Shown: piece after piece, positions 1 through 5,312 of the stretch | How positions within the stretch are numbered: position 1 is the stretch's first letter | Layout: every line of letters starts with the position of its first letter | Source: Castellaniella sp. UBA6218 | GTDB lineage: Bacteria > Pseudomonadota > Gammaproteobacteria > Burkholderiales > Burkholderiaceae_B | Direction of reading: 5' to 3' | Assembly (NCBI GenBank): GCA_002421865.1 | Contig: DISE01000078.1 | Coordinates: 1 to 5,312 of the forward strand | Length of the DNA stretch: 5,312 nucleotides | Notes under the pieces: generated by a model | Databases searched by the model: none | Seen by the model: the letters and a program-made list of their open reading frames with translations, nothing else | Told to the model about the DNA's origin: nothing | Made by a program: the position numbers and the translations under genes

Positions 1-1495
1 CGCCGATGATGTCGGCGACCTGCTGCCCCCTGGCATCGATCTCGCCCATGGTGGAGACCAGTTCGGCGACGATGGCGCCGCCGTCTGTGGCGGTCTTGCC
101 GGCCGAGGCGGCCAGGGTGTTGGCCTGCTGGGCGTTGTCGGCGTTCTGGCGCACGGTGGCGGTGATCTGCTCTGTCGTGGCGGCGGTCTCGGCCAGGGAA
201 CTGGCCTGTTGCTCGGTGCGCGAGGCCAGGTCCAGGTTGCCGGCGCTGATCTGCGCCGACGCCGAGGCGATGGAACTCGCGCCACCACGGACTTTGCTGA
301 CAATTTCGGCCAGCCTGTCGCGCATGTCCCGCAGGGCGAATAGCAGGCTGGCCTGATCGTGGGGTTTCAGTTCGATGGGCACGGCCAGATCGCCGGTCGC
401 GATGCGGTTCAGGATCGCCGTGGCGTAGGCGGGCTCGCCGCCCAACTGGCGCAGCAGCGCCCGCGTGATGAGGAAATTGGCCAGCGCCGCCAGCAGACTG
501 AGCAGCACGATGCCGCCGCCCAGCAGGATGCGGGTGTGGGCCAGGGCGTCGGCACGGTCGTTCAGTACCGCTTCCAGTTGCTCCAGGGCAGCCTGGTTGA
601 GTCGGTATTGGGCATCGACGGCTTGTGTGTAGCGGGCGAAGAAGTCGGCGGCGGGGAATTTCATGGACTGTGCCTGGAGGACTTCTTTCTGGGCCAGTTC
701 GATGGCCGCGTGAGCCTCCTGAAGTGCCGCCTTGCCGGGCTCGGTCAGTCCGGCGCCAAGTTCGGGATATTGCCGGATGGCGCTTTCCAGCGCGTCATCC
801 AGGGCGATGTAGTGTTCTTCCGCGCGGTTGATCAGCACCATGACCCTCAGACGCTCGGCGTCGGATGCCTCGTGGCGCGTCAGCAGGCCCGATCCCAGGG
901 CGCGGGTCTGGCCGAACAGCTCGGTCAGCATGGGCACTTGGTTCAGCGCCGTGTCGATGAGGTAATAGCCCCTGGCCTGCGGGTCGAAACTCAGACCGTA
1001 GTGCTGCAGCAGCAGGGATTTGACCCGGAGCAGCCGGGCGATCAACTCGACATGGGTCTGGAAGCTGTCGGCGGGGGAAAGGGTTTTTCGGGCGACTTGT
1101 CCCTCCAGGGAGGTCCATCCCTGGAGGACTTCCTGCCAGGCGGCCAGGAGCGCCGGGGCCTGGACATCCTGGCGCAGCGCGGCGTCCAGCGCCTGGAAGG
1201 CGCGGTCGACCTCGTCCTGCAGGGCGGCGCGACGGGCGTCGGCGGACGTGTCGCCGTTGAGTGTGATCATCGCCAGCCCCCGGTGTTGCTGGGCCAGTTG
1301 CAGGGTCTTCATCAGCAGGCGCATGGGTTGCAGTCCACTCGACTCCAGCCGGGTGGCCTGGATGGTCTTGCCGGATTCGTGGACGTACAGCGCGAAGGGA
1401 ATGGCAACCAGCACCACACCGAAGAGCGCCAGCACGGCGAATTTTTGCCAGAGGCGGAGCCGGTTCAGGGCGGCGTCCAGAGAACTTTGTTTCAT
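1..1495 (-). CDS. Methyl-accepting chemotaxis protein, 5' part (C-terminus beyond left edge)
   Basis: Inner-membrane chemoreceptor that senses a periplasmic signal and controls CheA/CheW. The 498 codons in view give a short cytoplasmic N-terminus, TM1 (about residues 18-38), a mostly helical periplasmic domain (39-320), TM2 (322-345), a HAMP domain (about 344-397) opening with RQLGGEP and containing IATGDL, and the first part of the signalling domain. The adaptation helix is Tsr-like: in SRTEQQASSLAETAATTEQI, residues Q429, E436 and Q443 align with the Tsr methylation sites, spaced by seven. The reading stops at QQVADIIG, just before the conserved hairpin tip, so tip and second methylation helix are not visible. 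The sensor domain has LQLAQQHRGLAM, loosely like NIT-type sensors, and DPQARGYYLIDTALNQVP; the ligand is unknown. The ATG at 1493-1495 fits the usual short tail before TM1 and has GGAA seven bases upstream. An in-frame ATG at 1559-1561 would add 22 residues but has no ribosome site and overlaps the candidate -10. The gene appears to be transcribed alone. The family call is firm. Confidence 0.96.
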   Translation of the reverse strand, partial: MKQSSLDAALNRLRLWQKFAVLALFGVVLVAIPFALYVHESGKTIQATRLESSGLQPMRLLMKTLQLAQQHRGLAMITLNGDTSADARRAALQDEVDRAFQALDAALRQDVQAPALLAAWQEVLQGWTSLEGQVARKTLSPADSFQTHVELIARLLRVKSLLLQHYGLSFDPQARGYYLIDTALNQVPMLTELFGQTRALGSGLLTRHEASDAERLRVMVLINRAEEHYIALDDALESAIRQYPELGAGLTEPGKAALQEAHAAIELAQKEVLQAQSMKFPAADFFARYTQAVDAQYRLNQAALEQLEAVLNDRADALAHTRILLGGGIVLLSLLAALANFLITRALLRQLGGEPAYATAILNRIATGDLAVPIELKPHDQASLLFALRDMRDRLAEIVSKVRGGASSIASASAQISAGNLDLASRTEQQASSLAETAATTEQITATVRQNADNAQQANTLAASAGKTATDGGAIVAELVSTMGEIDARGQQVADIIG

Positions 1496-1559
1496 GTGGG
1501 CGTTCCGGTCGATTTCGAGTCCCGGGATGGGGCGCGGGCGATGGCTCAAATGTTCAGCC

Positions 1560-1565
1560 ATTCTA
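1560..1565 (-). promoter_or_regulatory. Candidate -10 element for the chemoreceptor gene
   Basis: On the minus strand this reads TAGAAT, five of six bases of the sigma-70 -10 consensus, about 65 bases before the chosen start codon. No convincing -35 lies 16-18 bases upstream. I saw no good match to the flagellar sigma-28 pattern (TAAA, 15-base spacer, GCCGATAA) in this gap. If real, it places transcription start near 1552, inside a possible upstream N-terminal extension, which supports the start at 1495. This is motif matching only. Confidence 0.3.
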
Positions 1566-1672
1566 AAGTTGGGCTGGAACGAAAAAGCCTGGCTGGACCT
1601 GAATGACCAGGAAGAATGAAAGGTTTTTAACCTGGGTCAATCTTTTCGGAGGATCTTGCGTGAGACTTGCGT

Positions 1673-1711
1673 CTTCGGCGCGACAGGGGTGGTGGATGTT
1701 CTGCGCCGAAG
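1673..1711. repeat. 9-bp inverted repeat with 21-bp spacer
   Basis: CTTCGGCGC at 1673-1681 is the exact reverse complement of GCGCCGAAG at 1703-1711. In RNA from either strand this could form a nine-pair GC-rich stem with a 21-base loop. No T-tract follows on either side, so it is not a standard intrinsic terminator. It lies between the SDR relic and the chemoreceptor promoter region, and may be a weak terminator, a protein-binding site or chance. Confidence 0.45.
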
Positions 1712-1736
1712 TGGCGCGGGTGCCTCCAGCGGGCGG

Positions 1737-1793
1737 CTAGAGTCCGCTGGCGCAGACCAGCGTCGTGCCAGTCACATAAGAGGCCGCGGGGGC
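1737..1793 (-). pseudogene. Relic of the C-terminus of a short-chain dehydrogenase/reductase
   Basis: The minus strand reads APAASYVTGTTLVCASGL followed by TAG. This is the ending of classical SDR enzymes (FabG and relatives), normally like ASYVTG-TLVVDGGL, where the YVTG segment lies close to the cofactor and subunit interface. The VDGG motif is altered to CASG with length kept, which suggests decay after loss of function. Nothing before about 1794 resembles an SDR in this frame: no Rossmann glycine motif and no catalytic YxxxK, and the hydrolase gene begins only 30 bases away. The relic is in frame with the hydrolase stop codon, 28 sense codons beyond it. The most likely history is a deletion that removed the body of an SDR gene and left its 3' end. 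A ten-residue run of near-consensus makes chance unlikely. Confidence 0.75.
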
Positions 1794-1823
1794 CTGTCGG
1801 GTTCGCCAGCGGCCGCGTAGCGG

Positions 1824-2762
1824 TCATTCTCCGGATGGCATGATCTTCAGCCGCCCGGGGGATCCCGCCGGAAGCGCCGCGTTGCGCAGCCATTCCAGAG
1901 CGTAGGGCCACAGAATGTCGCGGAAGCGCTCGTGGAAGAACGCGAAGTGGCCGATCGCGTCCAGGCCGACATCCCGTGGGGCGATGCGCAGGTGGCTGCG
2001 GCGGCTGGCGCTGTAATACCGCAACAGACGATCCAGCGCGGCTTCTGTGCCGTAGGGATCGTCCTCGGCGCCGAATGCGAGGATCGGCGCGCCGATCGTC
2101 CTGAAGTTGAGGGCCAGTCCGGCCGCTTGCGGCAGGCCGTCCGCCGTCAGGGCGCCCCGCCGGACGGAGTCCTCGAAGCGGGGACCCATGCGCGCCCAGT
2201 CCAGCGCCACGCCTTTCGGCGTGTCCTCCATCCAGCCCAGCCGCTTGGCCGGAACGTGGCCCAGCAGCGTCGCCAGGGCAGGCATCAGGACATGCCATTT
2301 CAGGAACATGCCCGGTCGTTTTTCAGCCTGGTAGTCCCGCCAGTATGCGAACTGGGCGCCCATGGTGAAGATCCGGCGCACGCGGTGAGCCGATTGCGCC
2401 AGGCCGATGATGAAGCCACCGACGGAGTGTCCGATCACATCGATGGGCTGGCCCGGAAAATTCAGGGCGGCGTATCGCAGCACGCCTTCGAAATCATGCT
2501 CGCCCCAGTCGACCCAGTCGGCCCGCAGTCGGCGCAAGGAGCCTCGGCGCGATTCGCCGATGCCGCGATAGTCGTAGGTCAAGACGTCCCAGCCCTGCGT
2601 GTGCAGGTACTCGGCGAATCTCGCATAGTACCGGCAGCGCACCGAGGTCGCGGGATTGATGATGGCCACCGGGGGCGGGAGGCCTACGGTCCTGGCATGG
2701 CGCCATTGGCGGCCTCCCAGCGGATAGCCGTCGGTCGCAGGGATTTCGATGGATTCCGGCAT
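1824..2762 (-). CDS. Alpha/beta hydrolase (COG4757-like)
   Basis: A 312-residue cytoplasmic alpha/beta-hydrolase fold protein with no signal peptide. Visible elements are a candidate oxyanion-loop segment INPATSV (35-41), the conserved strand YDYRGIGES (63-71) followed by DWVDWGEHDFEGVL (82-95), the nucleophile elbow GHSVGG with Ser113, a probable acid at Asp235 in GAEDDPYG, and the catalytic His272 in IGHFAFF. Length and motif order fit the uncharacterised COG4757-like hydrolases related to serine aminopeptidase S33. The reaction is probably cleavage of an ester, amide or similar bond, but the substrate cannot be read from sequence. The ATG follows the mocR stop by 15 bp and has AGGA six bases upstream, so cotranscription with the regulator is very likely. 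The fold core seems to end near residue 293 (ALEWL); the last ~19 residues are an unusual tail next to the SDR relic and may derive from the rearrangement there. Confidence 0.9.
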   Translation of the reverse strand: MPESIEIPATDGYPLGGRQWRHARTVGLPPPVAIINPATSVRCRYYARFAEYLHTQGWDVLTYDYRGIGESRRGSLRRLRADWVDWGEHDFEGVLRYAALNFPGQPIDVIGHSVGGFIIGLAQSAHRVRRIFTMGAQFAYWRDYQAEKRPGMFLKWHVLMPALATLLGHVPAKRLGWMEDTPKGVALDWARMGPRFEDSVRRGALTADGLPQAAGLALNFRTIGAPILAFGAEDDPYGTEAALDRLLRYYSASRRSHLRIAPRDVGLDAIGHFAFFHERFRDILWPYALEWLRNAALPAGSPGRLKIMPSGE

Positions 2763-2768
2763 GGCGTG

Positions 2769-2772
2769 TCCT
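2769..2772 (-). promoter_or_regulatory. Ribosome binding site of the hydrolase gene
   Basis: AGGA on the minus strand, six bases before the ATG at 2760-2762, inside the 15-bp space after the mocR stop codon. It fixes the hydrolase start and shows that the two genes can share one mRNA. Confidence 0.7.
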
Positions 2773-2777
2773 GGTGT

Positions 2778-4220
2778 TCAGAGCCGGGCGTCGAGCATTT
2801 CGCCGATGGTCGCGCCGATCTTGCGGACCGCCCATTCGGTGCGGGGCGTGAAGACCGAGGCATGGCTCAGGCGCATGCAGTTCCGGTATTTTCCCGCAGC
2901 GGAGAAGATATTGCCGTGCGCGATGACGATGCCGTTTTCACGCAGCATGGGGTCGAGCGCGTGGGTGTCGAATGATTCCGGCAACTCGATCCACAGGGTG
3001 AAGCCGCCTTGCGGATGACTGATGCGGGTCCCTTCGGGGAAGTGGCGCCGCACCCATTCGGTCATGACGTCGCGCTGGCGCTGGTACTGGCGTCGCATCC
3101 GGCGCAGGTGTGCCGGATAGTGCCCCTTTCGCAGGAACTCGGCGATGGCGATCTGCGGCAAGGGGGCGGTCGGTCCCGAACTGGTGTATTTCATGCGCAG
3201 CACCTTGTCGAAATACCGCCCCGGCACGATCCAGCCCACCCGCAGTCCGGGCGCCAGGGTCTTGGAAAACGAGCTGCACAGCAGGACCCGGCCGTCCTCG
3301 TCGAGGGCCTTCAGAGCGTGGGGCCGGGGCCAGCCGTAGACCAGGTCGCCGTAGATGTCGTCCTCGATGATGGGAACGTCGAAGCGCTGCGCCAGCCGGA
3401 GCAGGCCCAGCTTTCGATGGTCGGGCATGGTGTAGCCGAGCGGGTTGCTGGCATTGGGAATCACCAGGATGGCTCTCACGGGCCAGCGCTCCAGCGCGAG
3501 TTCGAGGGCTTCCAGGCTGATCCCCTGGACGGGATCCGAGGGAATCTCGAATGCCTGCACGCCGGCTTCCTTCAGGATCTGCATTGTGCCGTGATAGCTG
3601 GGGGATGCGATGGCCACGATGTCGCCCGACGCGCACAGGGTCCGTATCGCGCATGACAGCGCTTCCTGGCAACCGGTCGTGACGATCAGCGCGTCGGGCT
3701 CGGCCCGGTAGCCCGCGTCCACGGCCAGACGGGACAGCTGTTCGCGCAGGGCGGGAACCCCTTGCATGTCGTTGTAGTGCAGGCTGGCGATGCCGGCCTG
3801 CCGGCCTTCCCGGGCGAGCGCCGCCTGCAGAGGGCGCAGGCTGGGGCTCTCGACATCCGGCATGCCCCGGCCCAGCTGGATCGTTTTCCCTTCGCGTTCC
3901 AGCTCCAGCAGGTCCTGGACCTGCCCCCAATCCGAGACATCGATCGGCCGCAGCGTGGGCTTGCCCATGCTGGGCAGTCCAGACGTCGCGCGAGCCGTCG
4001 GCACGTACCAGCCGGAACGGGGCCGCGCCTCGGCCAGGCCGGACATTTCAAGCCAGCGGTAGGCCTGCTGGACAGTCGTCAGGCTGACGCCGTGCTCGGT
4101 GCTCAGGGCCCTCACGGAGGGCAGGCGGCTGCCTGCCGCGTACAGGCCCTGTTCGATGCGGTCGCCGAGGGTGTCGGCGAGATTCAGATAGCGGCTCATC
4201 GATCGTGTGGTCCGTGCCAT
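2778..4220 (-). CDS. MocR-family regulator (GntR winged helix plus PLP aminotransferase-like domain)
   Basis: A 480-residue transcription factor of the MocR/PdxR/GabR type; length is normal for the family. Residues about 10-76 form the GntR winged helix-turn-helix (SRLPSVRALSTEHGVSLTTV, then GLAEARPRSGWYV). A linker of about 40 residues leads to a fold-type I aminotransferase-like domain (about 115-480). PLP-site residues are all present: Tyr149 in LHYND, Asn259 in NASNPLG, Asp287 and Tyr290 in EDDIYGDL, the Schiff-base Lys320 in SSFSKTLAPGLRVGW, and Arg450 in NCMRLSHA for a substrate carboxylate. It should therefore bind PLP and sense an amino compound as external aldimine. The start at 4220 keeps the full winged helix and has AGGA four bases upstream; the in-frame ATG at 4197-4199 lacks a ribosome site. 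It is divergent from the MFS gene, with repeats between them that are its likely operator, and it is followed by the hydrolase gene. Metabolic enzyme function is unlikely given the fused DNA-binding domain. Confidence 0.95.
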   Translation of the reverse strand: MARTTRSMSRYLNLADTLGDRIEQGLYAAGSRLPSVRALSTEHGVSLTTVQQAYRWLEMSGLAEARPRSGWYVPTARATSGLPSMGKPTLRPIDVSDWGQVQDLLELEREGKTIQLGRGMPDVESPSLRPLQAALAREGRQAGIASLHYNDMQGVPALREQLSRLAVDAGYRAEPDALIVTTGCQEALSCAIRTLCASGDIVAIASPSYHGTMQILKEAGVQAFEIPSDPVQGISLEALELALERWPVRAILVIPNASNPLGYTMPDHRKLGLLRLAQRFDVPIIEDDIYGDLVYGWPRPHALKALDEDGRVLLCSSFSKTLAPGLRVGWIVPGRYFDKVLRMKYTSSGPTAPLPQIAIAEFLRKGHYPAHLRRMRRQYQRQRDVMTEWVRRHFPEGTRISHPQGGFTLWIELPESFDTHALDPMLRENGIVIAHGNIFSAAGKYRNCMRLSHASVFTPRTEWAVRKIGATIGEMLDARL

Positions 4221-4224
4221 GGGA

Positions 4225-4228
4225 TCCT
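4225..4228 (-). promoter_or_regulatory. Ribosome binding site of mocR-type gene
   Basis: AGGA on the minus strand, four bases before the ATG at 4218-4220. The spacing is slightly short, but no better site precedes the internal ATG at 4197-4199, so it favours the longer reading. Confidence 0.5.
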
Positions 4229-4312
4229 GAAGGACTGTCTGTCACTGTAGGGTCGTCCGGTCTCGGGAAGAAGATACAGATTCAGGAATTTTCAACGATT
4301 CAGAGGGTTATT

Positions 4313-4355
4313 TAGTCACTGTGTATTGAAAAAAACCATTATGACTGTGTATTCA
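4313..4355 (+). promoter_or_regulatory. Candidate promoter region of the MFS gene
   Basis: Two overlapping plus-strand options are seen. TAGTCA (4313-4318) and CATTAT (4337-4342) are separated by 18 bp, each four of six matches. TTGAAA (4326-4331) and TATTCA (4350-4355) are also 18 bp apart, with a good -35 and a weak -10. Both overlap the repeat array, so a protein bound to the repeats would be placed to affect polymerase. The sequence does not decide between them. Confidence 0.35.
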
Positions 4356-4363
4356 ATACACAG
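4318..4363. promoter_or_regulatory. Three-copy repeat array, probable MocR operator
   Basis: ACTGTGTATTGAA at 4318-4330 and ACTGTGTATTCAA at 4344-4356 are direct repeats 26 bp apart that differ at one base. On the minus strand from 4363 down to 4352 the sequence CTGTGTATTGAA matches the first copy exactly in 12 bases. The second and third copies overlap to form the palindrome TGTGTATTCAATACACA (4346-4362, centre 4354). The patch is AT-rich against a GC-rich background and lies between two divergent genes, one encoding a MocR regulator. Characterised MocR proteins (for example GabR) bind direct repeats between their own gene and a divergent target. Binding here is inferred. The symmetric part could instead serve a dimeric regulator of another family. 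Confidence 0.7.
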
Positions 4364-4369
4364 GCGCAA
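4338..4369 (-). promoter_or_regulatory. Candidate promoter of the mocR-hydrolase operon
   Basis: On the minus strand TTGCGC (4364-4369; four of six bases of the -35 consensus) and CATAAT (4338-4343; five of six of the -10 consensus) are separated by 20 bp, longer than the optimal 17. The 17-bp palindrome lies inside this spacer and the first direct repeat falls just downstream of the predicted start near 4331. This layout suits autorepression or activation by DNA distortion. Motif matching only; the leader would be about 110 bases. Confidence 0.35.
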
Positions 4370-4387
4370 TCCGTGAAGATGGTTCCG

Positions 4388-4405
4388 TCGGCCCACGGGG
4401 GCCGA
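4388..4405 (+). other. Stem-loop in the leader of the MFS gene
   Basis: TCGGCCC (4388-4394) pairs perfectly with GGGCCGA (4399-4405) around a four-base ACGG loop, with a possible extra G-U pair at 4387/4406. It ends 19 bases before the MFS start codon. There is no T-tract after it, so it is not an intrinsic terminator. It may affect mRNA stability or ribosome access, or be a chance product of high G+C. Confidence 0.45.
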
Positions 4406-4424
4406 TCGCCCACAAGAGCGGAAC

Positions 4425-5312
4425 ATGATGCCTTCGACCGACCTGCTGCCCGCCGATGCTTCCTTGACTCCCTCGGCCCGTTGGACCATCGTCATTTCCG
4501 GCGGGATCCTCATGGGTCTGTCGCTGGGAATCCGGCATACGCAGGGCCTGTTCATGCAGCCGGTGACCTCCGGTCATGGCTGGTCCCTGGAAACGTTCGG
4601 GCTGGCCCTGGCCTTGCAGAACCTCGTCTGGGGCCTGGCTCAGCCCGTGACCGGCCTGATGGCCGACCGCTACGGCTCCGGCAAGATGCTGTGTCTCGGG
4701 ATCCTGGCGTATGGCCTGGGCCTGTATCTGATGGCGCAGGCCCGGGGACCCGTCGGTTTCACGGCCGCCAACGGCGTGCTGATCGGTATCGCTCTGTCGG
4801 GCACGGCCTTTGGCACCGTCTATGGCGCCCTGTCCCGTATTTTCGAGCCGCGGCTGCGCAGCTGGGCATTGGCCGTCGCCGGCGCCATCGGCGGACTGGG
4901 CCAGTTCTGCCTGGTGCCTTTCGTTCAGCGTCTGCTCGCCGAGGCGGGCTGGCGGAACGCCGCGATCGTCCTCGGCCTGCTTGTGCTGGCGAGTCTGCCG
5001 CTGGCCGTGCCGCTGCGGACCCGACCCCGGGAAACGCAGAGGGGTATGCCAGACCTTCCGGTCGGCGCCTCCATCCGGGATGCGATGCGTCGCCGGGGTT
5101 TCTGGCTGTTGAACCTGGGGTTCTTCGCCTGCGGTTTCCAGCTGGCCTTCATCGCGACCCATCTGCCCGCCTACCTGCTGGAGCATGGGCTGAGCCTGGC
5201 GCAGGCCGGCACGGCGCTGGCCCTGATCGCGCTGGCGAATATTTTCGGCACCTACGCCTGCGGCCGATCGGCCGGACGATGGCGCATCAAGCACCTGCTG
5301 GCGGGGCTGTAC
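4425..5312 (+). CDS. MFS transporter, 5' part (C-terminus beyond right edge)
   Basis: Inner-membrane secondary carrier of the major facilitator superfamily. The 296 codons in view are open at the right edge; relatives are about 400 residues, so roughly a quarter is missing. Hydrophobic segments lie at about residues 20-38, 56-78, 88-104, 110-134, 147-168, 177-197, 226-249 and 259-283, eight of the expected twelve. The hallmark loop between TM2 and TM3 is present as GLMADRYGSGK (77-87), and a hydrophilic central loop of about 28 residues separates TM6 from TM7. Features such as SLGIRHTQGLFMQPV and the tryptophan-rich TM2 (NLVWGLAQP) suggest the monocarboxylate/oxalate-formate-like branch common in Burkholderiales, but substrate and direction of transport are unknown. 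Start: two adjacent ATGs at 4425 and 4428; the first has GAG six bases upstream. It is divergent from the mocR-type gene and shares its control region, so it is the probable target of that regulator. Confidence 0.92.
   Translation, partial: MMPSTDLLPADASLTPSARWTIVISGGILMGLSLGIRHTQGLFMQPVTSGHGWSLETFGLALALQNLVWGLAQPVTGLMADRYGSGKMLCLGILAYGLGLYLMAQARGPVGFTAANGVLIGIALSGTAFGTVYGALSRIFEPRLRSWALAVAGAIGGLGQFCLVPFVQRLLAEAGWRNAAIVLGLLVLASLPLAVPLRTRPRETQRGMPDLPVGASIRDAMRRRGFWLLNLGFFACGFQLAFIATHLPAYLLEHGLSLAQAGTALALIALANIFGTYACGRSAGRWRIKHLLAGLY

Larger units (their letters stand above)
1496..1823. other. 328-bp gap between chemoreceptor and hydrolase genes
   Basis: No intact gene is visible. Starting at the hydrolase stop codon it holds, in order towards lower coordinates, about 30 bases of unrecognised sequence, the SDR C-terminal relic (1737-1793), a 9-bp inverted repeat (1673-1711), a short AGGTT-TTT-AACCT inverted repeat (1621-1633), a TTGACC hexamer on the minus strand (1635-1640) without a good -10 partner, and the candidate -10 of the chemoreceptor gene. 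No stem followed by a T-tract was found, so the end of the upstream operon is not explained by an obvious intrinsic terminator. Confidence 0.7.

Noticed and set aside
1559..1561. Upstream in-frame ATG as the chemoreceptor start
   Set aside because: No ribosome site, an atypical Arg/Pro-rich extension before TM1, and overlap with the candidate -10 element; the ATG at 1493-1495 fits the family better.
359..1606. Long open reading frame on the plus strand opposite the chemoreceptor gene (415 codons)
   Set aside because: It is antisense to a clear chemoreceptor, rich in Gln and Gly with no recognisable domain, and typical of the mirror frames of GC-rich genes.
1612..1640. TTGACC with ATTCTT or CATTCT as the chemoreceptor promoter
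   Set aside because: Good -35-like hexamer but the -10 matches only two or three of six bases; TAGAAT closer to the gene is a better -10.
1745..1762. CGCTGG-CCAGCG stem as terminator of the hydrolase operon
   Set aside because: Only six pairs, no T-tract after it on either strand, and it falls inside the SDR coding relic, so it is explained by codon sequence.
1627..2298. Minus-strand open frame of 223 codons overlapping the hydrolase 3' half and the gap
   Set aside because: Out of frame with the hydrolase, low-complexity Arg/Pro/Ala composition, and it crosses the SDR relic in the wrong frame.
1932..2975. Plus-strand open frame of 347 codons across the hydrolase and the end of the mocR-type gene
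   Set aside because: It runs opposite two well-supported genes and resembles no known protein; a codon-bias mirror frame.
2938..3930. Second minus-strand open frame of 330 codons inside the mocR-type gene
   Set aside because: Shifted frame of a complete MocR protein; Arg/Pro/Gly-rich with no family features.
4279..4303. GATTCAG direct repeats, 18 bp apart, in the leader of the mocR-type gene
   Set aside because: Only seven bases each in an AT-rich leader and with no symmetry; not enough to claim a regulatory site.
4353..5294. Minus-strand open frame of 313 codons opposite the MFS gene
   Set aside because: Gln/Gly-rich mirror of a clear membrane transporter, with no domain of its own and running through the operator region.

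Overview
The window looks like chromosomal DNA from a GC-rich proteobacterium, most likely Burkholderiales and perhaps Alcaligenaceae/Bordetella-like. This is inferred from the high G+C of the coding DNA, the QLGGEP-type HAMP entrance and Tsr-like adaptation region of the chemoreceptor, and the style of the MFS protein. No rRNA or other taxonomic marker is present. There is no tRNA, rRNA, CRISPR array or insertion sequence.

Layout from left to right: (1) positions 1-1495, minus strand, hold the first 498 codons of a methyl-accepting chemotaxis protein whose C-terminal signalling tip lies beyond the left edge. (2) Positions 1496-1823 are a 328-bp gap without an intact gene. It holds a probable chemoreceptor promoter, a 9-bp inverted repeat, and a relic of the last ~18 codons of a short-chain dehydrogenase/reductase (SDR), suggesting that a gene once stood here and was mostly deleted. 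(3) Positions 1824-2762, minus, encode an alpha/beta hydrolase with an apparently complete Ser-Asp-His triad. (4) Positions 2778-4220, minus, encode a MocR-type regulator (GntR-type winged helix fused to a PLP aminotransferase-like domain), 15 bp upstream of the hydrolase gene. (5) Positions 4221-4424 are a divergent control region. An AT-rich patch at 4318-4363 carries three copies of CTGTGTATTSAA, two direct and one inverted, the last two forming a 17-bp palindrome. (6) Positions 4425-5312, plus, encode the first 296 residues of an MFS transporter that runs off the right edge.

The likely functional unit is mocR-hydrolase on the minus strand and the MFS transporter on the plus strand, sharing one regulatory region. 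By analogy with characterised MocR proteins such as GabR, TauR and PdxR, the regulator would bind the repeats and control both its own operon and the divergent transporter in response to an amino compound or PLP adduct. A substrate that is carried by the transporter and cleaved by the hydrolase is a reasonable hypothesis, but the sequence does not identify it. The chemoreceptor appears to be a separate transcription unit. All genes seen are of known families; I found no clear sign of a wholly new system. The operator array and the SDR relic are the most unusual structures.
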